A stretch of DNA of 64,000 bases from assembly GCA_040217575.1 (NCBI GenBank), contig JAVJPW010000006.1, positions 744,001 to 808,000 on the forward strand. The letters run 5' to 3'. A program made the position numbers and the translations under genes. Shown here in pieces: positions 41,021 through 49,697 of the stretch. How positions within the stretch are numbered: the first letter of the stretch is position 1; every line of letters begins with the position of its first letter. Source of the DNA: Pacificispira sp040217575 (GTDB lineage Bacteria > Pseudomonadota > Alphaproteobacteria > UBA8366 > Aestuariispiraceae). A model generated the notes under the pieces. The model did not search any database. It saw nothing but the letters and a program-made list of their open reading frames with translations, and was not told the DNA's origin.

Positions 41021-42448
41021 ATGGCCGCGATCGACTATCAGGAACGCATCCCAAACAACGTGGAACTCAACACTGACCGGCGCCTGCAACGGGCGCTGGA
41101 ACATTGGCAGCCGCGTTTCCTGGACTGGTGGAAGGACCTGGGCCCGGAAGGGTTCATGGCATCGGATGTTTACCTGCGCACCGCGGTTTCGGTCGATGCC
41201 AAGGGGTGGGCCCATTTCGGCCATGTGAAAATGCCGGAATACCGGTGGGGTATCTTTCTGGCGGACAGGGAAGCCGACCGCACGATCGGGTTCGGCGATG
41301 AGTTCGGCAAGCCGGTGTGGCAGGAAGTGCCAGGCGAACACCGCGCCGTTCTGCGCAACCTGATCGTCACCCAGGGTGACACGGAACCGGCGTCTGTCGA
41401 ACAGCAACGTCTGTTGGGCCAGACCTGCCCATCGCTTTACGACCTGCGCAATCTGTTCCAGGTCAATGTGGAAGAAGGCCGCCACCTTTGGGCCATGGTC
41501 TATCTGCTGCACGCCTATTTCGGCCGCGACGGCCGGGAAGAAGCGGAAGAACTTCTGCATCGCCATTCCGGGGACGAAGACAACCCCCGCATTCTGAGCA
41601 CGTTTAACGAGCCGATCGACGATTGGCTGTCCTTCTTCATGTTCACCTATTTCACCGACCGTGACGGCAAATTTCAGTTGAAGTGCCTGGCCGAAAGTTC
41701 TTTCGATCCGCTGTCGCGGACCTGTCAGTTCATGTTGACGGAAGAGGCGCACCACATGTTCGTGGGCGAAACCGGGGTCGGGCGCATTATCAAACGCGCG
41801 CTTGAAGTCATGAAGGAAACCGGATCCGACGATCCGGAAGTCATCCGCAAGGCGGGTGCCATCGACCTGCAAACGGTACAACGTTACATCAATTTCTGGT
41901 TCTCGTCCTGCCTCGACCTGTTCGGGTCCGAGAAGTCGTCGAACGCAGCCGGGTATTTCGCCTCCGGCGTGAAAGGTCGCCCGGACGAAGCCCGCTTCGA
42001 AGACCATATCTGCAAGGATACGTCCTTCGAATTGGAAGTGCCGGATGAGAACGGCCGCCCGACGACCGAAAGCGTTCCCATGCGAAACGCCATGAACGAG
42101 GTCGTCCGCCAAGCCTATATCAAGGACTGCATGGTTGGCGTTACGCGCTGGAACCGGTTGATCAAGAAGGCCGGGTTCGACATTGAAATCACGCTTCCGT
42201 CGGAACGGTTCCGCCGTGGCATCGGCCCCTGGGCCGGTATGTCCATGACGCCGGATGGGAAAGCCATTTCGGCCGAAGAATATGAAAACCGGAAGAACGA
42301 TTTCCTGCCGACTGAGGCCGACCGGGCCTATGTGAAAAGCCTGATGAAACCGGTGATGGAGCCGGGCAAGATGGCATCCTGGATCGCGCCGCCGGACCGC
42401 GGCATCAACAATCAGGCGCCGGACTTCGAATATGTTCGCGTACACTGA
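41021..42448 (+). CDS. boxB: Benzoyl-CoA 2,3-epoxidase subunit BoxB
   Basis: The 475-residue protein is the di-iron BoxB oxygenase. The iron-site carboxylates and histidines are visible in QVNVEEGRHLWAM and in MLTEEAHHMFVGETG. It adds one oxygen atom to benzoyl-CoA to form 2,3-epoxybenzoyl-CoA, taking electrons from the NADPH-dependent reductase BoxA. No boxA gene follows. A strong terminator follows 32 bases after the stop. Confidence 0.93.
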   Translation: MAAIDYQERIPNNVELNTDRRLQRALEHWQPRFLDWWKDLGPEGFMASDVYLRTAVSVDAKGWAHFGHVKMPEYRWGIFLADREADRTIGFGDEFGKPVWQEVPGEHRAVLRNLIVTQGDTEPASVEQQRLLGQTCPSLYDLRNLFQVNVEEGRHLWAMVYLLHAYFGRDGREEAEELLHRHSGDEDNPRILSTFNEPIDDWLSFFMFTYFTDRDGKFQLKCLAESSFDPLSRTCQFMLTEEAHHMFVGETGVGRIIKRALEVMKETGSDDPEVIRKAGAIDLQTVQRYINFWFSSCLDLFGSEKSSNAAGYFASGVKGRPDEARFEDHICKDTSFELEVPDENGRPTTESVPMRNAMNEVVRQAYIKDCMVGVTRWNRLIKKAGFDIEITLPSERFRRGIGPWAGMSMTPDGKAISAEEYENRKNDFLPTEADRAYVKSLMKPVMEPGKMASWIAPPDRGINNQAPDFEYVRVH

Positions 42449-42479
42449 TCACTGATATCTCCCTGTTCTGACTTTCCCT

Positions 42480-42512
42480 GGGAGGAAGCTTTGGCTTCCT
42501 CCCTTTTCTTTT
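42480..42512 (+). terminator. Rho-independent terminator of boxCB
   Basis: GGGAGGAAGC (42480-42489) and GCTTCCTCCC (42494-42503) are perfect complements around TTTG and run into TTTTCTTTT. It defines boxC-boxB as a two-gene operon without boxA. Confidence 0.92.
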
Positions 42513-42583
42513 GGCGTCTTGATCTGGTGTCAGGGGATGCGGATAGTGCGGTTTGAATGATATCCCTTCAGAAAGGTTTGATT

Positions 42584-43429
42584 ATGTCCCAGGCCCCGGA
42601 AGATGCCGCACAGCGGCGCGCGGTTAAACCCGTCATCGTCTATCCCGACGATACGCTGGCCCCACCGGACCTCGACCTCTACAGGGCCGCTCGGTCGACC
42701 GCGACCAAGGTCGGCGAACTGCGGGTTGAACCGCGCGACGGCGGCCATTTCCAGGCACCGGCAGGGACATTCTTTCGGATCACATCGGTCGAGGGTCCGC
42801 AGGTGGGGGACCTGAACCTGTGGAATGCCCACGACCTGTCTGAAAGGTTTTTTTCCGGAAAGACTCGGGCGCTGCATGGGACGCATGTGTCCGTCGGCGA
42901 CCGGCTTTGGTCGAACCTGCCGTGGCTTCGTCCGATGGCGACGATCGTGGAAGACACATTGGACTGGTACGGCATCGATGAATTCGGCGGCGGCATCCAC
43001 GATGTCATCGGAACCCGCTGCGACCCCTATACCAACCAGATCCTGCAGGGGCGGGATTATCACCATTGCTGCCATTCCAACCTGACCCGCGCAATGGTCA
43101 ATGCGACCGGCCAACCCGCGATGGAAGCCGAATTCCATGTGCATGATGTATTGAATGTATTCATGTGTACCGGTTTTACCCGCGACACCGGCCAGTATTT
43201 CATGAAGGCCAGTCCCGTCCGGCCCGGCGATTACATCGAATTCTTCGCGGAAATCGACCTGCTGGGGGCGCTGTCCGCCTGTCCGGGCGGGGACTGTTCC
43301 GCGGAACATTCCAGTGATGCTGCCGCATGTTACCCGCTTCTGGTCGAAATTTTTTCCCCCGCGAAGGACACACTGGATGGTTGGCAGTCGCCGGCGCGGA
43401 ACCCGTACAGCCGCACCCACGGCCTTTGA
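42584..43429 (+). CDS. DUF1989 (urea carboxylase-associated) protein
   Basis: From ATG 42584 (GAAAGG eight bases upstream) the product is 281 residues of the DUF1989 family (PF09347). Markers are GTFFRITSVEGPQVGDLNLWN, RALHGTHVSVGDRLWSN, the cysteine-rich HHCCHSNL and CPGGDCS. Relatives accompany urea carboxylase and guanidine- or amidine-degrading genes. Here it is followed by an amidoligase and a C26 peptidase, so an amide or carbamoyl compound is the likely theme; the reaction itself is unknown for this member. Confidence 0.8.
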   Translation: MSQAPEDAAQRRAVKPVIVYPDDTLAPPDLDLYRAARSTATKVGELRVEPRDGGHFQAPAGTFFRITSVEGPQVGDLNLWNAHDLSERFFSGKTRALHGTHVSVGDRLWSNLPWLRPMATIVEDTLDWYGIDEFGGGIHDVIGTRCDPYTNQILQGRDYHHCCHSNLTRAMVNATGQPAMEAEFHVHDVLNVFMCTGFTRDTGQYFMKASPVRPGDYIEFFAEIDLLGALSACPGGDCSAEHSSDAAACYPLLVEIFSPAKDTLDGWQSPARNPYSRTHGL

Positions 43430-43529
43430 CCCCTTAACAAGGCGTAGCGCGACAAATTGGGCCTTTCGTTCCGCCGGACCCGCCCTAAATGAGTAGGCTG
43501 TTCTAACCCCACTGTTTTTCTGAGAGGCC

Positions 43530-44528
43530 ATGGATTTCCTGACCGATTTCGCATCACCGCCGCGCCGGCACAATCCGGACGGCGCCCCGCGCCGGGTTGG
43601 GGTGGAGATTGAATTTGCCGCCGTTTCCGCCCGCGAAGGGGCGGACGTCATCCGTTCGACATTCGGCGGGACGGTGCGGGAGGAAGACCCGCATCGCTTT
43701 CACGTTGAAGAAACGGATCTGGGCGACTTCGTATGCGAACTGGACATGCAATATGCCCATGACGAGGAAGGGCGCGCGGTCCGCCCTCAGAGCGACGCAG
43801 ATGAATGGTTGTCGGGGTTCCGCCAGGGTTTCTTCCGGGTGCTGGGCGATGTCAGTGCGCTGGTCGTGCCGTGCGAAGTTGTGTGCCCGCCGATCGACCA
43901 TGCCCGTCTGCCGGAACTGGAAAGCCTTGTCTCGAACCTCATCCGGGCCGGCGCTACCGGCACAAGGTCCAACCCGCTTTATGCATTCGGGATGCAGCTG
44001 AACGCGGAAGTTGCCGAATCGTCCGCAGACTATATCGCGTCGGTCCTGAAGGCCTACCTCATGCTGTCGCCATGGTTGCGACAGGTCATGGCAATCGACA
44101 TGACGCGCCGGCTGTTCGCCTATGCCAATCCGTTTCCGGACCCCTATGCGCGACAACTGCTGGACCCGGACTATTGGCCGGATCTGGATCAATTGATCGG
44201 GGACTATCTGAAACACAACCCGACCCGGAACCGGGAACTTGATATGTTGCCCCTGTTTTCGCACCTGCGCGCCGATACCGTCCGTGCCGCGGTCGACGAC
44301 CCGCGCGTCAAGGCACGGCCCGCCTTTCACTATCGCCTGCCGGACGCGAATATCGGTGAACGGGACTGGGGTCTTTCGCTGGAATGGAACCGCTGGCTGG
44401 CGGTGGAACGTGTGGCCGATGATCGTGACCTTCTGGATCGGATGTGCCGCCGCGCAGTTGCGCGACAGGCGCCGATCCTGGGCGGGAACTGGGCCATGGA
44501 GTGTTCGCAGTTCCTTGTCCTGTCATGA
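43530..44528 (+). CDS. Amidoligase-family enzyme
   Basis: The 332-residue protein belongs to the predicted amidoligase family (PF12224) with an ATP-grasp-like glutamine-synthetase-related core. RRVGVEIEFAAVS near residue 22 carries the metal-binding glutamates, FVCELDMQY the next acidic strand, and PLYAFGMQLNAEVAESS the third block. Such enzymes are thought to form gamma-glutamyl or similar amide bonds using ATP. Its stop overlaps the start of the C26 hydrolase (ATGA), so the two are coupled. Confidence 0.8.
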   Translation: MDFLTDFASPPRRHNPDGAPRRVGVEIEFAAVSAREGADVIRSTFGGTVREEDPHRFHVEETDLGDFVCELDMQYAHDEEGRAVRPQSDADEWLSGFRQGFFRVLGDVSALVVPCEVVCPPIDHARLPELESLVSNLIRAGATGTRSNPLYAFGMQLNAEVAESSADYIASVLKAYLMLSPWLRQVMAIDMTRRLFAYANPFPDPYARQLLDPDYWPDLDQLIGDYLKHNPTRNRELDMLPLFSHLRADTVRAAVDDPRVKARPAFHYRLPDANIGERDWGLSLEWNRWLAVERVADDRDLLDRMCRRAVARQAPILGGNWAMECSQFLVLS

Positions 44529-45217
44529 ATACCAATCGCAAAAGATCACGCCCGCGGATCGCCGTTACCGTTTCCAGGCGTACTGGCTGCCGCACATTTC
44601 CTTTCTTTGCTTTGGGTGTCTGGCTGGCGGGGGGGCGACCCTTGCGCTGGACGGCTGGCCGTCCGCGCGACCTGGACGCGGTTGATGGGCTGATCGTCGG
44701 CGGCGGGGATGATATCGCGCCGGACCTCTATGGCGGGAAACTGGTGCCCTCTGCCCGGATCGACGCCGACCGGGACGCGCTGGAACGCGCCCTGGTGGAA
44801 GAGGCAGCCCGAATCGGCCGTCCGGTTCTAGGCATCTGCCGCGGTGCGCAGATGATCAATATCGCGCTGGGCGGCTCCCTTCATCAGGAAGCTTACGAAA
44901 CATTTTCCGACAGCGACCGCCATTGGACCGTTCTGCCCAAGAAGACAGTACATGTGGAAGCCGGTACCGGTCTGGCCGGGATTTCTGGTACCGAACCGAT
45001 GGTCGTGAACGCCCTGCATCACCAGGCGGTGAACCGTCTGGGCGACGGCGTTCGCGTTGCCGCGCGGGATCGCGGTGGGATGATTCAGGCGGTGGAACGA
45101 CCGGACGGACCGTTCATGCTGGGCGTTCAATGGCACCCGGAATACCTGTTCTATGCCCACCGGCAGCGCGCACTGTTCAAGGCGCTGGTGGATTCTGCAG
45201 CGCAAAATAGGGAATAG
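44525..45217 (+). CDS. Gamma-glutamyl-gamma-aminobutyrate hydrolase-like (peptidase C26)
   Basis: From ATG 44525 (inside the amidoligase stop) the product is 230 residues. It is a class I glutamine-amidotransferase-fold peptidase. The nucleophile cysteine is in GICRGAQMINIALGGSLHQ and the histidine and glutamate in VQWHPEYLF, as in PuuD, which cleaves gamma-glutamyl-GABA. With the upstream amidoligase it forms the synthesis/hydrolysis pair known from genomic surveys of amidoligase loci. Longer frames into the amidoligase are not supported. Confidence 0.85.
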   Translation: MNTNRKRSRPRIAVTVSRRTGCRTFPFFALGVWLAGGRPLRWTAGRPRDLDAVDGLIVGGGDDIAPDLYGGKLVPSARIDADRDALERALVEEAARIGRPVLGICRGAQMINIALGGSLHQEAYETFSDSDRHWTVLPKKTVHVEAGTGLAGISGTEPMVVNALHHQAVNRLGDGVRVAARDRGGMIQAVERPDGPFMLGVQWHPEYLFYAHRQRALFKALVDSAAQNRE

Positions 45218-45376
45218 GCGCTAAACGTAAAAAATTATTGTTTATAAGTCCGTACTTGTTCTTGACATTTTTGCTGCATTGCACAAATTAGACGCATTCC
45301 AATTTGCAAGCGGCGGGGTGCGCCCCTGACCGTTGCGCGATCGCAATATCAACCGAATTCCAGGAGGAGTATCAGT

Positions 45377-45925
45377 ATGATTGGCCGTAAGGTTCCCAAT
45401 GTGAAATTCCAGACCCGTGTCCGTGACGAGACGATCGAAGGCCCCAACCCGTACCGCTGGCAGGAAGCGTCGACCGAAGACTTCTTCGCAGGCAAGCGTG
45501 TCGTTCTGTTTTCGCTGCCGGGCGCGTTCACCCCGACCTGTTCGACCTATCAGCTGCCGGATTTTGAAAAGCTGTATGACGAGTTCCGCGCCGAAGGCAT
45601 CCAGACCATCTATTGCCTGTCGGTCAATGACGCGTTTGTCATGAATGCCTGGGCGAAAAGCCAGGGCATCGAAAATATCCGCGTCATTCCGGACGGCAGC
45701 GGCGAGTTCACCCGCAAAATGGGCATGCTGGTCGCAAAGGACAATCTGGGCTTCGGCATGCGTTCGTGGCGTTATGCCGCCATCGTCAATGACGGCACCA
45801 TCGAAGCCTGGTTTGAAGAGCCCGGTTTCGAAGACAATTGCGGAACGGATCCCTACGGCGAATCGTCCCCGCAGAATGTGCTGGAAGCGCTCAAGAAGTT
45901 GAACGCCCAGAAGGCGGCTGCGTAA
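45377..45925 (+). CDS. Peroxiredoxin, Prx5 (glutaredoxin/atypical) type
   Basis: The 182-residue protein has the Prx5 active site PGAFTPTCST with the peroxidatic cysteine near residue 55, and MNAWAKSQGIENI and SWRYAAIVNDGTIEAWFEEPG. It reduces hydrogen peroxide and organic hydroperoxides in the cytoplasm using glutathione/glutaredoxin or thioredoxin. A good AGGAGGAG lies upstream. It is a stand-alone gene with a terminator shared with fumC. No OxyR gene is near. Confidence 0.92.
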   Translation: MIGRKVPNVKFQTRVRDETIEGPNPYRWQEASTEDFFAGKRVVLFSLPGAFTPTCSTYQLPDFEKLYDEFRAEGIQTIYCLSVNDAFVMNAWAKSQGIENIRVIPDGSGEFTRKMGMLVAKDNLGFGMRSWRYAAIVNDGTIEAWFEEPGFEDNCGTDPYGESSPQNVLEALKKLNAQKAAA

Positions 45926-45951
45926 GCGGCTACCTGTTTCGGGTGGGTGAG

Positions 45952-45980
45952 AAAGGGGAGGCGCCTGCGCCTCCCTTTTT
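45952..45980. terminator. Bidirectional terminator between peroxiredoxin and fumC
   Basis: GGGAGGCG (45956-45963) and CGCCTCCC (45968-45975) pair perfectly around CCTG. AAA on the left and TTTTT on the right supply U-tracts for both strands. Confidence 0.9.
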
Positions 45981-45997
45981 CCTTGACCGGGCGCAGG

Positions 45998-47395
45998 TCA
46001 GTCGGCGGGACCGATCATCCTTTCCGGGCGGACCAGGCGGTCGAACTCCTCTTCCGTCACGTAACCCAGCCGCAGCGCCTCTTCGCGCAGGGACGTCCCG
46101 TTCTTGTGGGCGGTTTTGGCGATTTCCGTCGCCCGGTCATAACCGATCGTGGGGGCCAAGGCCGTCACCAGCATAAGGGACCGTTCCATCAGGGCGGAGA
46201 TGTTTGCCGTGTTTGCCTGAATGCCCGCGACACAGCGGTCGGCAAAGCTGATGCAGGCATCGGTCAACAGCCTGATCGACTGCAGCATGGCGTTCGCCAT
46301 GACCGGCTTATAGACATTCAGTTCGAAGTGACCCTGACTGCCGGCGAAGGATATCGTGGCGTGATTTCCGTGCACCTGCGCACAGACCATGGTCATCGCC
46401 TCGCACTGGGTCGGGTTCACCTTGCCCGGCATGATGGATGAACCCGGCTCGTTCTCCGGCAGCGATAATTCACCCAGCCCGGACCGCGGGCCGGATCCCA
46501 GGAAGCGGATGTCGTTCGCAATCTTGAACAGGGACACCGCAAGCGTATTGATCGCGCCATGGGCGAAAACATAGGCGTCGTTGGCGGCCAGTGCCTCGAA
46601 CTTATTGTCCGCCGTGCGGAAGGGCAGACCGGTTATTGCCGCCACTTCGGCCGCAAAGGCTTCGGCGAAACCCGCTTTCGTATTAAGGCCGGTACCGACG
46701 GCGGTTCCGCCCTGCGCCAGGGCGAACAGCCCGTCGCAGGCGGTGCTGATCCGTTCAATCCCCAATGCCAGCTGTGCGGCGTATCCTGAAAATTCCTGGC
46801 CCAGCGTCAGGGGCGTCGCGTCCTGCGTATGGGTGCGGCCGATCTTTACGATATCCGCCCATTCCGTGACCTTTCGGTCCAGCGCGGCCTTCAGATGCGC
46901 GACCGCGGGCAACAGGCTTTCCTGGATTTCCCGCGCAGCGGCAATGTGCATTGCGGTGGGGAACGTGTCGTTCGACGACTGACCCATATTGCAATGGTCG
47001 TTCGGATGCACCGGCGACTTGGACCCGATGGCCCCGCCCAGTATTTCGATGGCACGGTTGGACACGACTTCGTTCGCATTCATGTTGGATTGCGTGCCGG
47101 ACCCGGTCTGCCAGACGACCAGCGGGAAGTGACTATCGAATTGTCCAGATGCAACCTCACCCGCTGCCTGGTCGATGGCCCGGGCCAGGCCTTCGTCCAG
47201 TTGTCCCTGTGCCAGGTTGACCCGGGCGGCCGCCTGTTTGACGACACCCAGCGCATGGATAAGGGGGGCGGGCATCGTCTCCCCCCCGATGGGGAAATTG
47301 ATCAGCGACCGCGCCGTCTGCGCGCCGTAATACATTTCTGCCGGGACTTCCAGGGCACCGAAACTGTCCGTTTCCGTGCGTGTCGCGTTCGCCAT
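45998..47395 (-). CDS. fumC: Class II fumarate hydratase
   Basis: The 465-residue protein is a class II fumarase: TQSNMNANEVVSNRA, SSNDTFPTAMH, GRTHTQDATPLTLGQE and the signature GSSIMPGKVNPTQCEA with the catalytic serine loop. It interconverts fumarate and malate without an iron-sulfur cluster in the TCA cycle. A GGGAG site precedes the ATG. Homologous argininosuccinate lyase and aspartase fit less well. It stands alone in this window. Confidence 0.93.
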   Translation of the reverse strand: MANATRTETDSFGALEVPAEMYYGAQTARSLINFPIGGETMPAPLIHALGVVKQAAARVNLAQGQLDEGLARAIDQAAGEVASGQFDSHFPLVVWQTGSGTQSNMNANEVVSNRAIEILGGAIGSKSPVHPNDHCNMGQSSNDTFPTAMHIAAAREIQESLLPAVAHLKAALDRKVTEWADIVKIGRTHTQDATPLTLGQEFSGYAAQLALGIERISTACDGLFALAQGGTAVGTGLNTKAGFAEAFAAEVAAITGLPFRTADNKFEALAANDAYVFAHGAINTLAVSLFKIANDIRFLGSGPRSGLGELSLPENEPGSSIMPGKVNPTQCEAMTMVCAQVHGNHATISFAGSQGHFELNVYKPVMANAMLQSIRLLTDACISFADRCVAGIQANTANISALMERSLMLVTALAPTIGYDRATEIAKTAHKNGTSLREEALRLGYVTEEEFDRLVRPERMIGPAD

Positions 47396-47479
47396 TCCGT
47401 CTTCTCCCTTTCCTTGTATCGAAAGATAGGGATTAACGACCGGCGCGAACAGGGCAGGATCGGTAAGGCGTCACCGGTC

Positions 47480-47773
47480 CTAGCGTTCGCAATACCAGGA
47501 AAAGGCGTCCCAGCGGTCGCGCAGACCTGCGTACCATTCCCGGCCATATTGTACATTGCACACATCTTCGATGCTGATTTCATACATGCTCATGCCCAGC
47601 GTGCAGCGCCAGGTATAGGCATCCCACCGGTTTTCATAGAAGGCCGAGGCACCGGGGCCGTAGACCTGTTGACAGTACCATTCCAGATCCAGCCCGCGCT
47701 GTTCGGCCTGTGCCGAGGTTGCAAAGAACCCAGCGGTCAGTGCCGCGCCCGCCAAAAGTACGAGCTTCCGCAT
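47480..47773 (-). CDS. Small secreted cysteine protein with internal repeat
   Basis: A 97-residue product with a clear signal peptide (MRKLVLLAGAALTAGFFATSAQAE), leaving a mature part of about 74 residues. The mature part contains two similar units, LEWYCQQVYG to NRWDAYTWRC and EDVCNVQYG to DRWDAFSWYC, each with two cysteines and the RWDA(Y/F)xW core. The cysteines could form one disulfide per unit. A strong AAGGAGGAAA ribosome site is present. I recognise no family; it resembles small secreted cysteine-repeat proteins of unknown role. Confidence 0.75.
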   Translation of the reverse strand: MRKLVLLAGAALTAGFFATSAQAEQRGLDLEWYCQQVYGPGASAFYENRWDAYTWRCTLGMSMYEISIEDVCNVQYGREWYAGLRDRWDAFSWYCER

Positions 47774-47866
47774 AATTTTCCTCCTTCACCTTCTCCAACG
47801 GATACAGACTAGAGGACGCGCGAACGCATGTCTTCCGTCGGAAGGGGGGAGGAGTTCGGAACGCTG

Positions 47867-49693
47867 CTAAACCAGCTCCGCCTCTTTCCGGCGCTTCTCA
47901 CGCTTGCGTTCATGCGGATCCAGGATCGCCTTGCGCAGGCGGATGGACTTCGGCGTCACCTCTACCCGCTCGTCATCCTGAATGTAGGCCAGCGCCTCTT
48001 CCAGCGTCCGGCGGATGGGCGGCGTCAGTTTCAGCGCATCGTCCTTGCCGGATGCGCGGAAGTTGGTCAGCTGCTTTGCCTTAAGCGGATTGACCTCAAG
48101 GTCGCTGCCCTTGTTGTGTTCGCCCAGGATCATGCCGCCATAGACCGGGGAGCCCGGATCGACGAACAGCGGACCGCGTTCTTCCAGGTTGGCCAGTGCA
48201 TAGGGCACGGCGGTCCCCTGCTCGGCAGAGATCAGCACGCCGGCGCGGCGGCCCGGAATCGGCCCCTTGTAGGGGGCAAAACCGGTGAACATGCGCGACA
48301 GGATGCCGGTGCCGCGGGTGTCGGCCAGGAATTCGCCCTGATAGCCGATCAGGCCGCGTGACGGGATGTCGAAGACGATCCGTGTCTTGCCGCCGCCGGA
48401 CGGGGTCATCTGGGTCATCTCGCCTTTGCGAAGGCCCAGTTTTTCAACTACCACGCCCGAGAATTCGTCATCCACATCGACCTGGACCTCTTCCATCGGC
48501 TCGATGCGGTTGCCGTCCTCATCCTTGCGGAACAGCACACGCGGCGGGCCGACGGTCAGTTCAAAGCCTTCGCGGCGCAATGTCTCCAGCAGGACACCCA
48601 GCTGCAGTTCGCCACGCCCGGCGACCTCATACGCATCCTTCTCGGCACTTTCGGTGACGCGGATTGCGACATTGCTTTCCGCCTCGCGGGTCAGCCGGTC
48701 GCCGATCATCCGGCCGGTCAGCTTGTCGCCTTCGCGCCCGGCCAGCGGGCTGTCATTGACCGAGACGGTCATGGCCATGGTCGGCGGGGCGATCGGGCGG
48801 CCCGGTACCGGTTCCGTGACGGACGGATCACAGATCGTGTCGGCCACTGTTGCGACCGTCATGCCGGCGATGGCGACGATGTCGCCCGCATGGGCGGATT
48901 CCACGGGTTCACGCTTCAGGCCACGGAAGGCAAGAAGCTTTGTCAGGCGACCGCTTTCCAGTGCCTTGCCGTCGCGCGACAGGCCCTTGACCGTGCGGTT
49001 TACCGCAATCGACCCGGATACGATGCGTCCGGTCAGGATGCGGCCCAGATAGGGGTCGCTTTCCAATGTCGTCACCAGCATGCGGAAGGGGCCGTCGGCA
49101 TCCGCGTCCGGCGGGGAGACCTTCTCAAGGACGGTTTCGAACAGCGGCGTCATGCTGTCGCGGGCATCGTCCAGATCGCGTGCCGCCCATCCCTGTTTGG
49201 CCGATGCATATAGAACGGGGAAGTCCAGCTGGTCGTCATTGGCATTCAGGGCGACGAACAGGTCGAAGACCTGATCCACAACCCAGTCGGGCCGGGCGTC
49301 CGGTTTGTCGACCTTATTGATGACGACGATCGGCTTCAGGCCCAGTTCCAGCGCCTTGATGGTCACAAACTTGGTCTGCGGCATCGGCCCTTCGGCCGCA
49401 TCGACCAGAAGTACAACGCCATCGACCATGGACAGGATACGTTCCACCTCACCGCCGAAATCGGCATGGCCGGGCGTGTCGACGATGTTGATGCGCGTAC
49501 CCTGCCAGTCGACGGACGTGCATTTGGCAAGGATCGTGATACCGCGTTCCTTTTCCAGATCGTTTGAATCCATCGCGCGTTCAGCGATCTGCTGGTGCGA
49601 TTGGACCGCGCCGGACTGCGTCAGCAGCTTGTCGACCATCGTGGTTTTACCGTGGTCGACGTGGGCAATGATGGCGATATTGCGAAGATTCAT
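47867..49693 (-). CDS. typA: Ribosome-associated GTPase TypA/BipA
   Basis: From ATG 49693 the 608-residue protein starts MNLRNIAIIAHVDHGKTTMVDKLL (P-loop) and has the G2-G4 motifs RGITI, DTPGHADFGGEV and NKVDKPDARP. Further domains follow in EF-G order, ending with a lysine- and arginine-rich tail. TypA aids ribosome assembly and adaptation to cold and stress. A longer frame to 49765 would overlap the neighbouring gene's start region and is rejected. Confidence 0.93.
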   Translation of the reverse strand: MNLRNIAIIAHVDHGKTTMVDKLLTQSGAVQSHQQIAERAMDSNDLEKERGITILAKCTSVDWQGTRINIVDTPGHADFGGEVERILSMVDGVVLLVDAAEGPMPQTKFVTIKALELGLKPIVVINKVDKPDARPDWVVDQVFDLFVALNANDDQLDFPVLYASAKQGWAARDLDDARDSMTPLFETVLEKVSPPDADADGPFRMLVTTLESDPYLGRILTGRIVSGSIAVNRTVKGLSRDGKALESGRLTKLLAFRGLKREPVESAHAGDIVAIAGMTVATVADTICDPSVTEPVPGRPIAPPTMAMTVSVNDSPLAGREGDKLTGRMIGDRLTREAESNVAIRVTESAEKDAYEVAGRGELQLGVLLETLRREGFELTVGPPRVLFRKDEDGNRIEPMEEVQVDVDDEFSGVVVEKLGLRKGEMTQMTPSGGGKTRIVFDIPSRGLIGYQGEFLADTRGTGILSRMFTGFAPYKGPIPGRRAGVLISAEQGTAVPYALANLEERGPLFVDPGSPVYGGMILGEHNKGSDLEVNPLKAKQLTNFRASGKDDALKLTPPIRRTLEEALAYIQDDERVEVTPKSIRLRKAILDPHERKREKRRKEAELV

Positions 49694-49697
49694 GAAT

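Noticed and set aside
40982..42445. Minus-strand open frame of 487 codons
   Set aside because: It is the antisense shadow of boxB, whose iron motifs and family match are clear.
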